From: Oerskovia flava
Lineage (GTDB): Bacteria; Actinomycetota; Actinomycetes; Actinomycetales; Cellulomonadaceae
Direction: 5' to 3'
Assembly: GCF_026163685.1 (NCBI RefSeq)
Contig: NZ_JAOXSR010000003.1
Coordinates: 62,001 to 126,000 of the forward strand
DNA: 64,000 bases
Shown here: positions 34,334 through 42,374 of the stretch, piece after piece
How the letters are laid out: each line of letters starts with the position of its first letter
Numbering within the stretch: the first letter of the stretch is position 1
Program-made: the position numbers and the translations under genes
The notes under the pieces: model-generated
Told to the model about the DNA's origin: nothing
Database searches by the model: none
The model's input: the letters and a program-made list of their open reading frames with translations, nothing else

Positions 34334-35269
34334 GTGAGCCAGGGGTTGTGGGGCGCTGACATCCAAGGACTGCGTCAGCTGGCGGGTGACATGAGCGCGG
34401 CTGCTGACCGGCTGCGGACCATCGGGTCGACCGTGTCGCCGCAGGTGTCGGGCAGCGCCTGGCAAGGGCCGGACCAGGCGCAGTTCCTCAGCACGTGGAA
34501 CGGCACGAGCTACCCGCTGCTGCTCAGCACCGCCGAAGCGCTGAGCGTGCAGGCGGACGCGCTGATGCGCAACGCGGACGACCAGGAGGGCACGAGCGAT
34601 GCCGCCGGTGGCGGCATCGGCGGCGGGTCCGGCGGTCCGGGAGGCTCCGGTGGCTCGGGCGGCACGGGTCCCGGCGGTGGTGGCGGCGGTGGAGCCGGCT
34701 CCGAGGACGACTCCGGCTGGCTCTTCGGCTTGCCCGACTGGGTCGGGACGGCGTCGACGCTCGCCGGGACCGTGGTCGGTGCGGCCGATACCGCAGTCGG
34801 CCTCCTCGACGAGTTCGGCTACATCGCGCAGGGCTCGCGGTTCCTCACGGGTGCCGCGGGTGTGCTGTCCCTCGTGACCATGGCGGACGGCATCGCCGAG
34901 ATGTACTCGGGCATCACCGAGGGCAACGGCTGGGCGACGGCCGACGGCGTAATCAGCACCGCGATCGGCGGCGCCGGCGCCACGGTGGCGGTCCTCGCCC
35001 TCGCCTCGAACCCGGTCGGCTGGGCGGTGGCGGCCGGCATCGGCGTGGCAGGCGTCGTGTGGGGCGGCCTCAACCTCCTCACGCCCGAGGGCATGGAGAC
35101 CACCGAGTGGATCGGCGGGATGGCGAGCGACGCCTGGAACGCGACGACCGGGTTCGTCGGCGACGTCGGGGGCAACGTCGTCTCGGGGCTGAGCTCCGCG
35201 GCGGACGCGACCGCCAGCTTCGTCGACGACGTGACCGCACCCCTTCGTAGACTGAACCCGTTCGGCTGA
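34334..35269 (+). CDS. WXG100-like protein with glycine-rich linker and hydrophobic C-terminal domain
   Basis: A 311-residue protein. Residues 1-95 resemble WXG100/ESAT-6 hairpins (SQGLWGADIQGLRQLAGDM, then SAWQGPDQAQFLSTWNG in the turn, then a second helix). A Gly/Ser-rich linker (about 95-130) leads to a hydrophobic, glycine-rich domain (130-270) with several helix-like segments (VGTASTLAGTVVGAADTAVGLL, TVAVLALASNPVGWAVAAGIG) that could insert in a membrane. Candidate type VII secretion substrate or pore-forming effector. Two starts are possible: GTG 34334 (GGGAG four bases upstream) or GTG 34307 (AGGAGG only three bases upstream); TAGGGT near 34278 is a likely -10. Confidence 0.7.
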   Translation: MSQGLWGADIQGLRQLAGDMSAAADRLRTIGSTVSPQVSGSAWQGPDQAQFLSTWNGTSYPLLLSTAEALSVQADALMRNADDQEGTSDAAGGGIGGGSGGPGGSGGSGGTGPGGGGGGGAGSEDDSGWLFGLPDWVGTASTLAGTVVGAADTAVGLLDEFGYIAQGSRFLTGAAGVLSLVTMADGIAEMYSGITEGNGWATADGVISTAIGGAGATVAVLALASNPVGWAVAAGIGVAGVVWGGLNLLTPEGMETTEWIGGMASDAWNATTGFVGDVGGNVVSGLSSAADATASFVDDVTAPLRRLNPFG

Positions 35270-35335
35270 CCCGAGCTCTCGACCAGCACCACCCGCCCGT
35301 GACGGCCCGCGCACCGATTCGACCCAGGAGACACC

Positions 35336-35968
35336 TTGGCACCCGCAGCGACCTTCCCCGTGACCACCTTCGAGCTCGTCACCCTGATCTCGCTCCGTGA
35401 GGGTCCGGCGGCGACGCAGTCCGCGGCGAGCCTGCGCCTGCCGGACCCGGACGGGCCGCTGCAGCCCCGCAAGGCCGGCCTCGCCTCGCTCCTCGCCCGA
35501 GAGCTCGTCACGATCCAGGACGGCACGATCACCGCGGTGGGCAACGCCGGCGGTGTGGCCGGCGCGCTCACCGCAGCGGACCGTTGGATCGAGGTCGGGA
35601 TCGTGCGCGGCACGTCGTCCGACGCCGCGATCCTCGTCGGCGCCGGCGCCGGCGGTGTGATGATCACGCCGCGCGGGTTCGACGTGTGGGACGCGTTGCC
35701 CGTCAACGAGGGCACGGACCTGGTCGAGGGAGGTGTCGACCTCGCCCGGCGGGGGATCGACGTCACGCCCGCCGGCGAGGCCGTCGCCGCGAGCGTCAAG
35801 GTCACCACCGCGGCGGGGTCGACGAGCGCGAGCGTGCGCAGGGAGGCTGACGGTACCTGGCAGCTCGCGACCGAGCCCGCGGACGCCGAGGGCCGCCTCA
35901 CCGTCCAGGACGTCCGGCTCACCGACCAGGCGGCGGCGATGGCCGCCCTGCTGGAGGCGCTGCGATGA
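35336..35968 (+). CDS. Unrecognised cytoplasmic protein, possibly EspG-like chaperone
   Basis: A 210-residue soluble alpha/beta protein starting at TTG 35336, with AGGAG seven bases upstream. It has no signal peptide or membrane helix. Between a WXG100-like gene and a small membrane protein, and of EspG-like general composition, it may be a secretion chaperone; I see no diagnostic motif and regard this as a guess. It overlaps the next gene (ATGA). Confidence 0.6.
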   Translation: MAPAATFPVTTFELVTLISLREGPAATQSAASLRLPDPDGPLQPRKAGLASLLARELVTIQDGTITAVGNAGGVAGALTAADRWIEVGIVRGTSSDAAILVGAGAGGVMITPRGFDVWDALPVNEGTDLVEGGVDLARRGIDVTPAGEAVAASVKVTTAAGSTSASVRREADGTWQLATEPADAEGRLTVQDVRLTDQAAAMAALLEALR

Positions 35969-36249
35969 GCCAGGTCCCGGTGCCGCCGTCCGACGAGGAG
36001 CTCCGCCACCAGAAGCTGGTGCGCAGCGCCCCGGCGATGGCACGGTGGATGCTCCTGATGGCGGCGATCTGCTTCGCTTTCACCGTCGCCCTGCTCGTGG
36101 GCCTGCTCGGCGGCAGCTACGACGGGCAGGTGAACTACGCCCGTTGGTTCGGTGTGGGTCTGTTGCCTGCCGCCGGGGTGTTCTTCCTGTGGGGGTGGAG
36201 CAAGGTCCGCCGCGGCCCGGTCTACCGCAAGACCGACGCGTCGAGGTAG
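35965..36249 (+). CDS. Small two-helix membrane protein of the WXG100-like cassette
   Basis: A 94-residue protein with helices near residues 27-50 (WMLLMAAICFAFTVALLVGLL) and 62-82 (WFGVGLLPAAGVFFLWGW) and basic ends. Its ATG overlaps the upstream stop. In this setting it could be an immunity protein or an accessory membrane component; function is unknown. Its 3' end overlaps the convergent YchJ gene by 28 bp. Confidence 0.65.
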   Translation: MSQVPVPPSDEELRHQKLVRSAPAMARWMLLMAAICFAFTVALLVGLLGGSYDGQVNYARWFGVGLLPAAGVFFLWGWSKVRRGPVYRKTDASR

Positions 36250-36632
36250 AACCACCGTCCGTCCCGGCGGACGAACCGGCTCACCTCGTGCAGCTGCCCG
36301 CGCCCGCCCGCGGTGTCGCGGTAGTGCGCGACGAACTCCACCACGCCCGACGCGTCGAACGGGCCGCCGTGCTCGGTGGCGAGGATGTCGAGCCGGCGCC
36401 ACACCAGGTCGTCGTCGAGGTCGAGGCGTTCCGGGCGCGTGCTCGGGTGCCACGAGGCCAGCAGGTAGTCGGCGTCGCCCGTGACGAACGCGGTGTAGCG
36501 CGAGCGCATCAGCGCCTCGGCGGTCGGTGCGTCCTTCGCCCGCGAGACGAACCTCCGGCAGCAGACCCCGTACAGGTCGCCGGACAGGCACGGGCAGCGT
36601 GCGTCGTCGGCGAGCGGCCGGGCGGCCGTCAC
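36222..36632 (-). CDS. YchJ family (UPF0225) SEC-C/NTF2-like protein
   Basis: A 136-residue protein with an N-terminal Cys-rich SEC-C-type zinc motif (RCPCLSGDLYGVCCRRF) and an NTF2-like body (ALMRSRYTAFVTGDADYLLASWHPSTRP ... FVAHYRDTAGGRGQLHEVSRFVRRDGRWFYLD). The GTG at 36632 overlaps the stop of the GH13 gene (GTGA). It is the third gene of an oxidoreductase-amylase-YchJ operon; its cellular role is unknown. Confidence 0.85.
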   Translation of the reverse strand: MTAARPLADDARCPCLSGDLYGVCCRRFVSRAKDAPTAEALMRSRYTAFVTGDADYLLASWHPSTRPERLDLDDDLVWRRLDILATEHGGPFDASGVVEFVAHYRDTAGGRGQLHEVSRFVRRDGRWFYLDASVLR

Positions 36633-38335
36633 AGCAGCCGCCGCGACCCCGGCTCGCTCACGCGCAGCCAGCGGTAGCCGTAGGCGTCGAGCGACACCTC
36701 GGTCCGCCCGCCCGGCCCGACGGCGCACTCGCCGTCAGCCAGCAGGTCCACCAGGCGAGTCCCCTCCGGGGCGTCCCCGCTGCCCGTGCCGGCCAGCGTC
36801 AGCGGCACGACCACTGGCTCGGCCGCGAGGTTGTGCAGCGTGATCATCGACGCATCTTCCCACGTGGTGCGCAGCACGACGACGGTGGCGTGCGGCTGCT
36901 CGACGACCTCGGGCGTGCCCCAACCGAGCTCGGGGCACTCGCGGTAGCGCCGCACGAGCGTCTGGACGAACGCGAGCAGCGAGTCAGGGTCGCGGCGCTG
37001 GTCGGCGACGTTGACGTGCTCCGGGGAGAACCCGCCCTCCACGACGGGACCCGCCAGCCGGCTCGGCGCCGCGCGGGAGAAGCCACCGTTCTTCTCGGAC
37101 GTCCACTGCATGGGCGTGCGGACCGCCATCCGACCGGCGGAGGCCAGGTTCTCGCCCATGCCGATCTCCTCGCCGTAGAACAGCACGGGCGTGCCGGGCA
37201 GCGAGAAGAGCAGCGAGTAGACCATCCGGACCCGGCGCGGGTCGCCGTCGAGCATGGGAGGCAGCCGGCGGCGCAGCCCGCGACCGTAGAGCTGCATGTC
37301 CTCGTCGGGCCCGAACGCCGCGAACACCTCGGCGCGTTCGTCGTCCGTGAGCTTGTCGAGGGTCAGCTCGTCGTGATTGCGCACGAACGTCGCCCATTGG
37401 GCGTCGCGCGGGATGGGCGGACGCGCCTGCAGCGCACCGACGAGCGGACCCGCGTCCTGACGTGCGAGCGCGAGGTACATCGCCTGCATGGCGTTGAAGT
37501 CGAACTGCAGCGTCAGCTCGTCGCCGTCGGTGTCACCGTCGCCGTCGTCGTCACCGAAGAACAGCCGCTGCTCGTCGTACGGCAGGTTCACCTCGCCCAT
37601 GAGGATCGTGTCGCCGCCGCGCCGCGACAGGAACCGGCGCAAGGACTTGAGGTAGTCGTGCGGGTCCTCGATCGCGTCGCCGGGCGTGGCGGCGGCGTCC
37701 GCGAGGAAGTACGGGACGGCGTCGACCCGGAACCCGGAGATCCCCAGCTCGACCCAGAACCCGATGACCTTGGCGATGGCGTCTCGCACCAGCGGGTTCG
37801 CCGTGTTGAGGTCGGGTTGGTGGTGGTAGAACCGGTGCCGGTACCACTCACCCGTGCCCTCGTCGAGAGTCCAGATCGCGTCCTCCTGGTCGGGGAAGAC
37901 GACCTCGTCGCTCGTGGGCGGCGGCTCGTCGGACCTCCACACATAGAAGTCGCGGTAGGGGCTGCTCGTCGAGCGCCGTGCCGAGCGGAACCACGGGTGC
38001 TTGTCGGACGTGTGGTTGACGACGAGGTCCACGATGACGCGGATGCCGCGGTCGCGCGCCGTGCGGACGAGCTCGACGACGTCGCCCGCCTCCCCGAGGC
38101 GTGGGTCGACGCCGTAGAAGTCGGTCACGTCGTATCCGTCGTCCCGGTCAGCGGTCGGGTAGAACGGCATGAGCCACAGGCACGTCACCCCGAGGTCGGC
38201 CAGGTGGTCGAGGCGCTGGAGGAGGCCCGGGAAGTCGCCGACGCCGTCGTCGTCCCAGTCCATGAACGTCTCGACGTCCAGGCAGTACACGACGGCGTTC
38301 TTCCACCACAGGTCACCCGTGTCGCGGATCCTCAT
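36629..38335 (-). CDS. GH13 alpha-amylase-family enzyme, trehalose-synthase-like
   Basis: A 568-residue cytoplasmic enzyme. GH13 regions are intact: DLVVNHTS, the nucleophile in GFRVDAVPYF (Asp near 202), acid/base in ILMGEVNL (Glu near 245) and TFVRNHDEL (Asp near 323). The start WWKNAVVYCLDVETFMDWDDDG and GYDVTDFYGVDPRLG recall the trehalose synthase (maltose isomerase) group, although these usually carry DLEWFYE-type variants, so substrate specificity is uncertain. ATGA/GTGA overlaps couple it to the LLM oxidoreductase upstream and YchJ downstream. Confidence 0.85.
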   Translation of the reverse strand: MRIRDTGDLWWKNAVVYCLDVETFMDWDDDGVGDFPGLLQRLDHLADLGVTCLWLMPFYPTADRDDGYDVTDFYGVDPRLGEAGDVVELVRTARDRGIRVIVDLVVNHTSDKHPWFRSARRSTSSPYRDFYVWRSDEPPPTSDEVVFPDQEDAIWTLDEGTGEWYRHRFYHHQPDLNTANPLVRDAIAKVIGFWVELGISGFRVDAVPYFLADAAATPGDAIEDPHDYLKSLRRFLSRRGGDTILMGEVNLPYDEQRLFFGDDDGDGDTDGDELTLQFDFNAMQAMYLALARQDAGPLVGALQARPPIPRDAQWATFVRNHDELTLDKLTDDERAEVFAAFGPDEDMQLYGRGLRRRLPPMLDGDPRRVRMVYSLLFSLPGTPVLFYGEEIGMGENLASAGRMAVRTPMQWTSEKNGGFSRAAPSRLAGPVVEGGFSPEHVNVADQRRDPDSLLAFVQTLVRRYRECPELGWGTPEVVEQPHATVVVLRTTWEDASMITLHNLAAEPVVVPLTLAGTGSGDAPEGTRLVDLLADGECAVGPGGRTEVSLDAYGYRWLRVSEPGSRRLL

Positions 38336-39327
38336 GAGCTCTCACCAGCCGTCTCGTCGGTGCCGAACGCCGCCGAGAGCCGGGGGAGGAGCTCGGCGCC
38401 CGCGACGTCGAAGAACTCGTCGAACTCCTGCCCGACGTGGTGGAGGTACACCTCGTCGAACCCGACCTCGACCAGCTCGGCGATGCAGTCGGCCAGGCGC
38501 TCGGCGTCGTGCTCGACGAGCACGGTCCGCCGCAGCGCCTCCTCCGACACCACCCCGCGGGCGGCGTCGAACGACTCGGGCTCGTCGAGGTCCCAGCTCA
38601 CGGGCGGCGGCAGGAGGTTCGCACCCCACTGGTCCTGCGCCGTGCGCAGCGCCACCTCGTCGGACCGGCCCCAGGAGACGTGCACCTGCAGCGCGGTGGC
38701 GCCCCGCCCGCCGGCCGCCCGGTAGGAGCCCACGACGTCCCGCAGGGTCTCGACCGGCTGGTTCACCGTGACGAGGCCGTCGGCCCAGTCGGCGTGCCGT
38801 GCGGCGGTCGCGGCGGTGACCGCGGGCAGGACGAGGCGGGGCGGGACGTCGGGCAGCGTCCACAGACGAGCGTGGTCGACGGTGACCGAGCCGTCGTGGG
38901 TGACCTCCTCGCCGTCGAGCAGCGCACGGACGATCTCGACGCACTCGCGCAGCCGGGTGTCGCGGTCGGGCTTGCTCGGCCAGCCGTCGCCCGTGATGTG
39001 CTCGTTGAGGTTCTCCCCCGACCCCATCGCCACCCAGAAGCGGCCGGGGAACATCGCGGCGAGCGTCGCGACCGCCTGGGCATAGACGGCCGGGTGGTAC
39101 CGCTGGCCGGGGGCCGCGACCACCCCGAACGGGAGGTCTGTCGTCGCGAGCGCGGCCCCGAGCCAGGCCCACGAGAAGGCCGAATGGCCCTGCCGCAGGC
39201 TCCAGGGGGCGAAGTGGTCGGAGCACATGCCCGCCCTGAAGCCGACGTCCTGCGCGGTGCGAGCCGCCTGCAGGAGCGCGGTCGGGTGGACCTGCTCGTG
39301 GGAATGGTGGAAGCCGATGGTCACCAT
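38332..39327 (-). CDS. Luciferase-like (LLM) flavin oxidoreductase, TIGR03885-like
   Basis: A 331-residue TIM-barrel protein of the bacterial luciferase-like family: IGFHHSHEQVHPTALLQAARTAQDVGF, MCSDHFAPW, GRFWVAMGSGENLNEHITG and the C-terminal VGFDEVYLHHVG. It resembles F420-dependent glucose-6-phosphate-dehydrogenase relatives that are thought to use FMN instead (the flavin-reversion group, often found near trehalose-synthase genes), which fits its coupled GH13 neighbour. Cofactor choice cannot be settled from motifs alone. First gene of the operon. Confidence 0.8.
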   Translation of the reverse strand: MVTIGFHHSHEQVHPTALLQAARTAQDVGFRAGMCSDHFAPWSLRQGHSAFSWAWLGAALATTDLPFGVVAAPGQRYHPAVYAQAVATLAAMFPGRFWVAMGSGENLNEHITGDGWPSKPDRDTRLRECVEIVRALLDGEEVTHDGSVTVDHARLWTLPDVPPRLVLPAVTAATAARHADWADGLVTVNQPVETLRDVVGSYRAAGGRGATALQVHVSWGRSDEVALRTAQDQWGANLLPPPVSWDLDEPESFDAARGVVSEEALRRTVLVEHDAERLADCIAELVEVGFDEVYLHHVGQEFDEFFDVAGAELLPRLSAAFGTDETAGESS

Positions 39328-39343
39328 GCGACTGTCCTACCGT

Positions 39344-39377
39344 GGTTCGGCGCACCTCGCGCGACGTGCGCCGAACC
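39344..39377. terminator. 12-bp hairpin after the chitinase gene, containing CGCCGAAC
   Basis: GGTTCGGCGCAC (39344-39355) pairs perfectly with GTGCGCCGAACC (39366-39377), with a 10-base loop, 31 bases beyond the minus-strand chitinase stop. It shares the GTTCGGCG/CGCCGAAC core with the long elements nearby but in the opposite arm order. Confidence 0.6.
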
Positions 39378-39408
39378 GTCGCGGGCCGGACGCCCGCGGT
39401 GGTGCCGG

Positions 39409-40389
39409 TCAGCAGTAGAGGTTCGACCCCGTCGTCGTACCGAGGATCTGCGCGAACCGCTGGAAGGTCGTCACCCGGCTCTGCACCTGGCCCGGGTTTC
39501 CGCCGTTGCACTCGATGCTGCCGTTGATGGAGCGGATCGACTCACCGAACCCGGAGCCGCCCACGATGGCCTGGTGACCCGACATCGTGCCCGCACCGGA
39601 CTGGGTGTTCCAGAACCACAGGCCCGTCTTCCACGCGATCTCGGAGTTCTGCTCGACGAGGTACGGGTTGTTCAGCAGGTCGATCCCGAGGGCGTCACCG
39701 GCCGCCTTGTAATTGTAGTTCCAGCTCAGCTGGATCGGGCCCTTGCCGTAGTACGCGCTCTGGCCGGCGGGGCAGCCGAACGGCTGGGACTGGTCGCAGT
39801 AGTGCGGGTAGTTCGCCGTGTTGATCTCCTTGATGTAGACCAGCCCGCCGGTCTCGTGGGAGACGTTCGCGAGGAACGCCGCCGCCTCGCGCTTGGCGAT
39901 CTCCGGGCCGCCCGCGTTCGCGAAGTTCGGGTACGCCGACAGCGCGCCGACCAGCCCGGCGTACGTGTAGAAGGAGTTGCGGTTCGGGAACATCTGCTGG
40001 AACTGCGCCTCGGAGACGACGAAGCCCGAGGGGTTCGGCTCGGGGTCCGGCCCGGGACCCGGGCCCGTGCCACCGCACGCACCCTGGCTGCGCCACACGC
40101 CCCACTGGCCCGTCGTGCCCGGCGTCTCGCCCTGCGTCCACCAGCCGGCGACCCAGTTCTGGCCGCCGTGCGAGACGACCGCGCCGCCCGTGTAGACCGC
40201 CGACGAGCTCCACGCCGCCGCGCACGTCGCCGCCGACGCCGTGGCGGCCGGTCCCGCGACCGTCCAGGTCAGCGCCGTCGTCAGGGCCAGCACCAGCGCG
40301 GCGAGCAGCGCGACGGGTCGCCGGAGCACCGGTGCCGAGGCCGGTGGGGAAGAGGAGGTCGAGTGAGATGTCGTGCGTCCGTGGGCCAT
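39409..40389 (-). CDS. Secreted GH19 chitinase with CBM5/12 chitin-binding domain
   Basis: A 326-residue exported chitinase. A long signal peptide (hydrophobic VALLAALVLALTTALTW) is followed by a CBM5/12 module (CAAAWSSSAVYTGGAVVSH, NWVAGWWTQGETPG, WGVWRSQGAC), a Gly/Pro linker, and a GH19 domain. The catalytic Glu is in SHETGG (near 177) and the family signature YYGKGPIQLSWNYNYKAAG follows. It hydrolyses chitin with inversion. The ATG at 40389 has GAGAGG eight bases upstream. A direct repeat lies in the promoter. Confidence 0.9.
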   Translation of the reverse strand: MAHGRTTSHSTSSSPPASAPVLRRPVALLAALVLALTTALTWTVAGPAATASAATCAAAWSSSAVYTGGAVVSHGGQNWVAGWWTQGETPGTTGQWGVWRSQGACGGTGPGPGPDPEPNPSGFVVSEAQFQQMFPNRNSFYTYAGLVGALSAYPNFANAGGPEIAKREAAAFLANVSHETGGLVYIKEINTANYPHYCDQSQPFGCPAGQSAYYGKGPIQLSWNYNYKAAGDALGIDLLNNPYLVEQNSEIAWKTGLWFWNTQSGAGTMSGHQAIVGGSGFGESIRSINGSIECNGGNPGQVQSRVTTFQRFAQILGTTTGSNLYC

Positions 40390-40446
40390 GGTCGAGCCTC
40401 TCGTTCGTCGATGGGTCACGAACGAGCCTGTGCGACCCGACGCCGG

Positions 40447-40472
40447 GTGGACAACCTACGTAGTGGACATCC
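40447..40472 (-). promoter_or_regulatory. Direct repeat GTGGACAWCC upstream of the chitinase gene
   Basis: GTGGACAACC (40447-40456) and GTGGACATCC (40463-40472) are 16 bp apart around CTACGTAG. On the minus strand TTGTCC (40455-40450) with CAGGCT 18 bp further on could form -35/-10 elements. Repeats are known to regulate actinobacterial chitinases; this exact sequence is not one I recognise. Confidence 0.4.
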
Positions 40473-40508
40473 CGTACATGTCCCCCACGCCCCACGCCAC
40501 CCCCGGGG

Positions 40509-40569
40509 CGCCGAACACGGGGCTACTGCCGTTCTGGCCGGCAGAACGACAGCAGCCCCGGGTTCGGCG
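40509..40569. repeat. GCCGAAC-bounded palindromic element, copy 2
   Basis: Two 28-base arms (40509-40536 and 40542-40569) pair at 25 of 28 positions around a 5-base loop. The ends are CGCCGAACACG and GGGTTCGGCG; the inner part has GCCGTTCTG, as in copy 3. It lies 38 bases past the minus-strand asparaginase stop and probably terminates that gene. Confidence 0.7.
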
Positions 40570-40606
40570 GGGAGGGGGTGGGGTTGGCGGGGGGAGGGAG
40601 TCGGGG

Positions 40607-42214
40607 TTAGGGGCAGGTGATGGCCGGGTAGGCGGCCGTGGAGACTGTCTCGATGGGTTGGCCGTCGACGATCTTGGTGGCGGTGAACGTCGCCTCGCCT
40701 GCTGCGAGCTCGGGATCCCGGAGGGTGAAGGCGTGCTTCGTGGACGCACCGGGGGCGAGGGTGCGGAACGAGTGGTCGCCCGCCGGGCTGGTCACCGTGA
40801 CGTCGACGGGCGCGGTGTCGGTGTTCGCCACGCTGAGCGTCACTCGCGGCTTCTTCGCGATGCAGGTCGTCGCGGCGGCGCCGGTGAAGAGCACGGGGTC
40901 GGGTGCGCCCGGGCCGGGGTCCGTCGTCGCGGCGGCCTCGGACTGGTCGAAGGTCGGCGACCCGACGCTGGCGAACCAGCCGCGTGCGGTGTCGAGGTCG
41001 TCGGTGAACGCCCTGCTCAGCAGGAGGAGCAGCCGCGCCTTGACGGCCGTCAGGTCACCGCCGGAGATGACGCCGTTCCCGGCGCTGTAGCTCGATCCGG
41101 AACCGGTGCGGGTCGTCGTCACGAACCACACGCCGTGGTCGCGGATCGCGGCAGTCCGGGCCTGGCCCATCGCCGACGAGATGCCGCCCGCGCCGGTCCC
41201 CGCGGTGACGATGCCCTCGACGCCCGCACCGGCGAACGCCGTCACGGCCTCACCGCCGGCCTGCTGGTAGGACATGAGGATCTCCACGCGAGGCAGGTCC
41301 GACGCGGCGATCTCGTCGAGGTCGAACGGCGTGAACCACTCGTCGGTGTCGCACGCGAGGACACGGGCGGGCGCGCGGCCGAGCGTGATGTTCGGTCCGT
41401 CGATCCACCCGAGGACGCCGTACTCGCGGGACTGGAAGGTGTCGTTGCGGTACGAGTTGGACTTGGTGACCTCGCGGGCCGCCTGGATCTCGTCGTTGAG
41501 CATGAGCACCGTGCCGAAGCAGAACGTCTGCTGGCTCGCGGCGAGCAGGATCGAGCTGTAGAGGTTCGCGGGCCCGTCCGAGCCGAACAGCGCGTCCTCG
41601 GCGGGGGTGTCGCCCGAACCCCACGGGCGCATCGCGCCCGACGTGATGACGGGCTTGCGGGACTGCACGGTGAGGTCGAGCCAGTAGGCGAACTCCTCCT
41701 GGGTGTCGGTGCCCGTGGTGACGACGACGGCATCCGCGGTCTCGAGCTGCTTCTCCACCTCCGCCGTCAGCGCGTGGAACTGCGCGATCGAGTACCCGGA
41801 CGAGCCCGCGTTGCCGAACTGCACGGCGCTGACGTCGGCGATCGCGTCGATCTCGGGTCGCAGCGTGTCCAGCAGGTCGTCCATGAGGTAGGTGCCGGCG
41901 CGGTAGCTCGTGTAGGTGTCGCGGCCGGTCGCCTTGCCGGCGAGGGTGCCGCCCGTCGCGACGACGACGACCTTGGGCTTGCCCTCGGCGGCCTTCTCGG
42001 TGGCGGCACGGTAGGACGTCGAGGCGATGCCGAGCGGGTTCTGCGCCGAGGCGAGGACGGGTTGGGTGGCACCGGCGGCCTGCGCGAGCGCCGCCCCCGA
42101 GCGCGAGTCGGCGACGGTGTAGGCGATGGTGGCGACGAGCGCCGCGAACGCGAGCGCGGCGGCGAGCGCGATAGCGACGAAGCGGGCGGGGACGGTCAGT
42201 GTGAGCGTTCTCAA
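40607..42214 (-). CDS. Secreted L-asparaginase with C-terminal Ig-like domain
   Basis: A 535-residue exported enzyme expected to hydrolyse asparagine to aspartate and ammonia. A signal/anchor helix (FVAIALAAALAFAALVATIAY) precedes an asparaginase domain with first-site motif VVVATGGTLAGK, the downstream TSGAMRPWGSGD, and the second motif as VVVTTGTDTQEE, where the usual HGTDT reads TGTDT. Residues 435-535 form a beta-rich, Cys-containing extension (TTCIAKKPRVTLSVANTDTAPVDVTV ... ITCP). I chose TTG 42214 because AAAGG lies six bases upstream and it begins just before the signal peptide. Confidence 0.85.
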   Translation of the reverse strand: MRTLTLTVPARFVAIALAAALAFAALVATIAYTVADSRSGAALAQAAGATQPVLASAQNPLGIASTSYRAATEKAAEGKPKVVVVATGGTLAGKATGRDTYTSYRAGTYLMDDLLDTLRPEIDAIADVSAVQFGNAGSSGYSIAQFHALTAEVEKQLETADAVVVTTGTDTQEEFAYWLDLTVQSRKPVITSGAMRPWGSGDTPAEDALFGSDGPANLYSSILLAASQQTFCFGTVLMLNDEIQAAREVTKSNSYRNDTFQSREYGVLGWIDGPNITLGRAPARVLACDTDEWFTPFDLDEIAASDLPRVEILMSYQQAGGEAVTAFAGAGVEGIVTAGTGAGGISSAMGQARTAAIRDHGVWFVTTTRTGSGSSYSAGNGVISGGDLTAVKARLLLLLSRAFTDDLDTARGWFASVGSPTFDQSEAAATTDPGPGAPDPVLFTGAAATTCIAKKPRVTLSVANTDTAPVDVTVTSPAGDHSFRTLAPGASTKHAFTLRDPELAAGEATFTATKIVDGQPIETVSTAAYPAITCP

Positions 42215-42299
42215 CGGAGGCCTTTCGGTCAGGACGACTGTGGCCCTGCCGACAGTAGGAGTGCGGTGTTTCGGTCGAGTTGCCCGGACGTAAGAACGG

Positions 42300-42362
42300 T
42301 CGCCGAACACGACCTTGGTGCCGTTCTCATGGCGAGAACGGCACCAACGTCGTGTTCGGCGA
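42300..42362. repeat. GCCGAAC-bounded palindromic element, copy 3
   Basis: Two 29-base arms (42300-42328 and 42334-42362) pair at 28 of 29 positions around a 5-base loop. The ends are TCGCCGAACACG and CGTGTTCGGCGA, with GCCGTTCTC inside. It lies 12 bases past the minus-strand ScyD-like stop and should terminate it. Confidence 0.75.
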
Positions 42363-42374
42363 AGAGGAAGGTCG

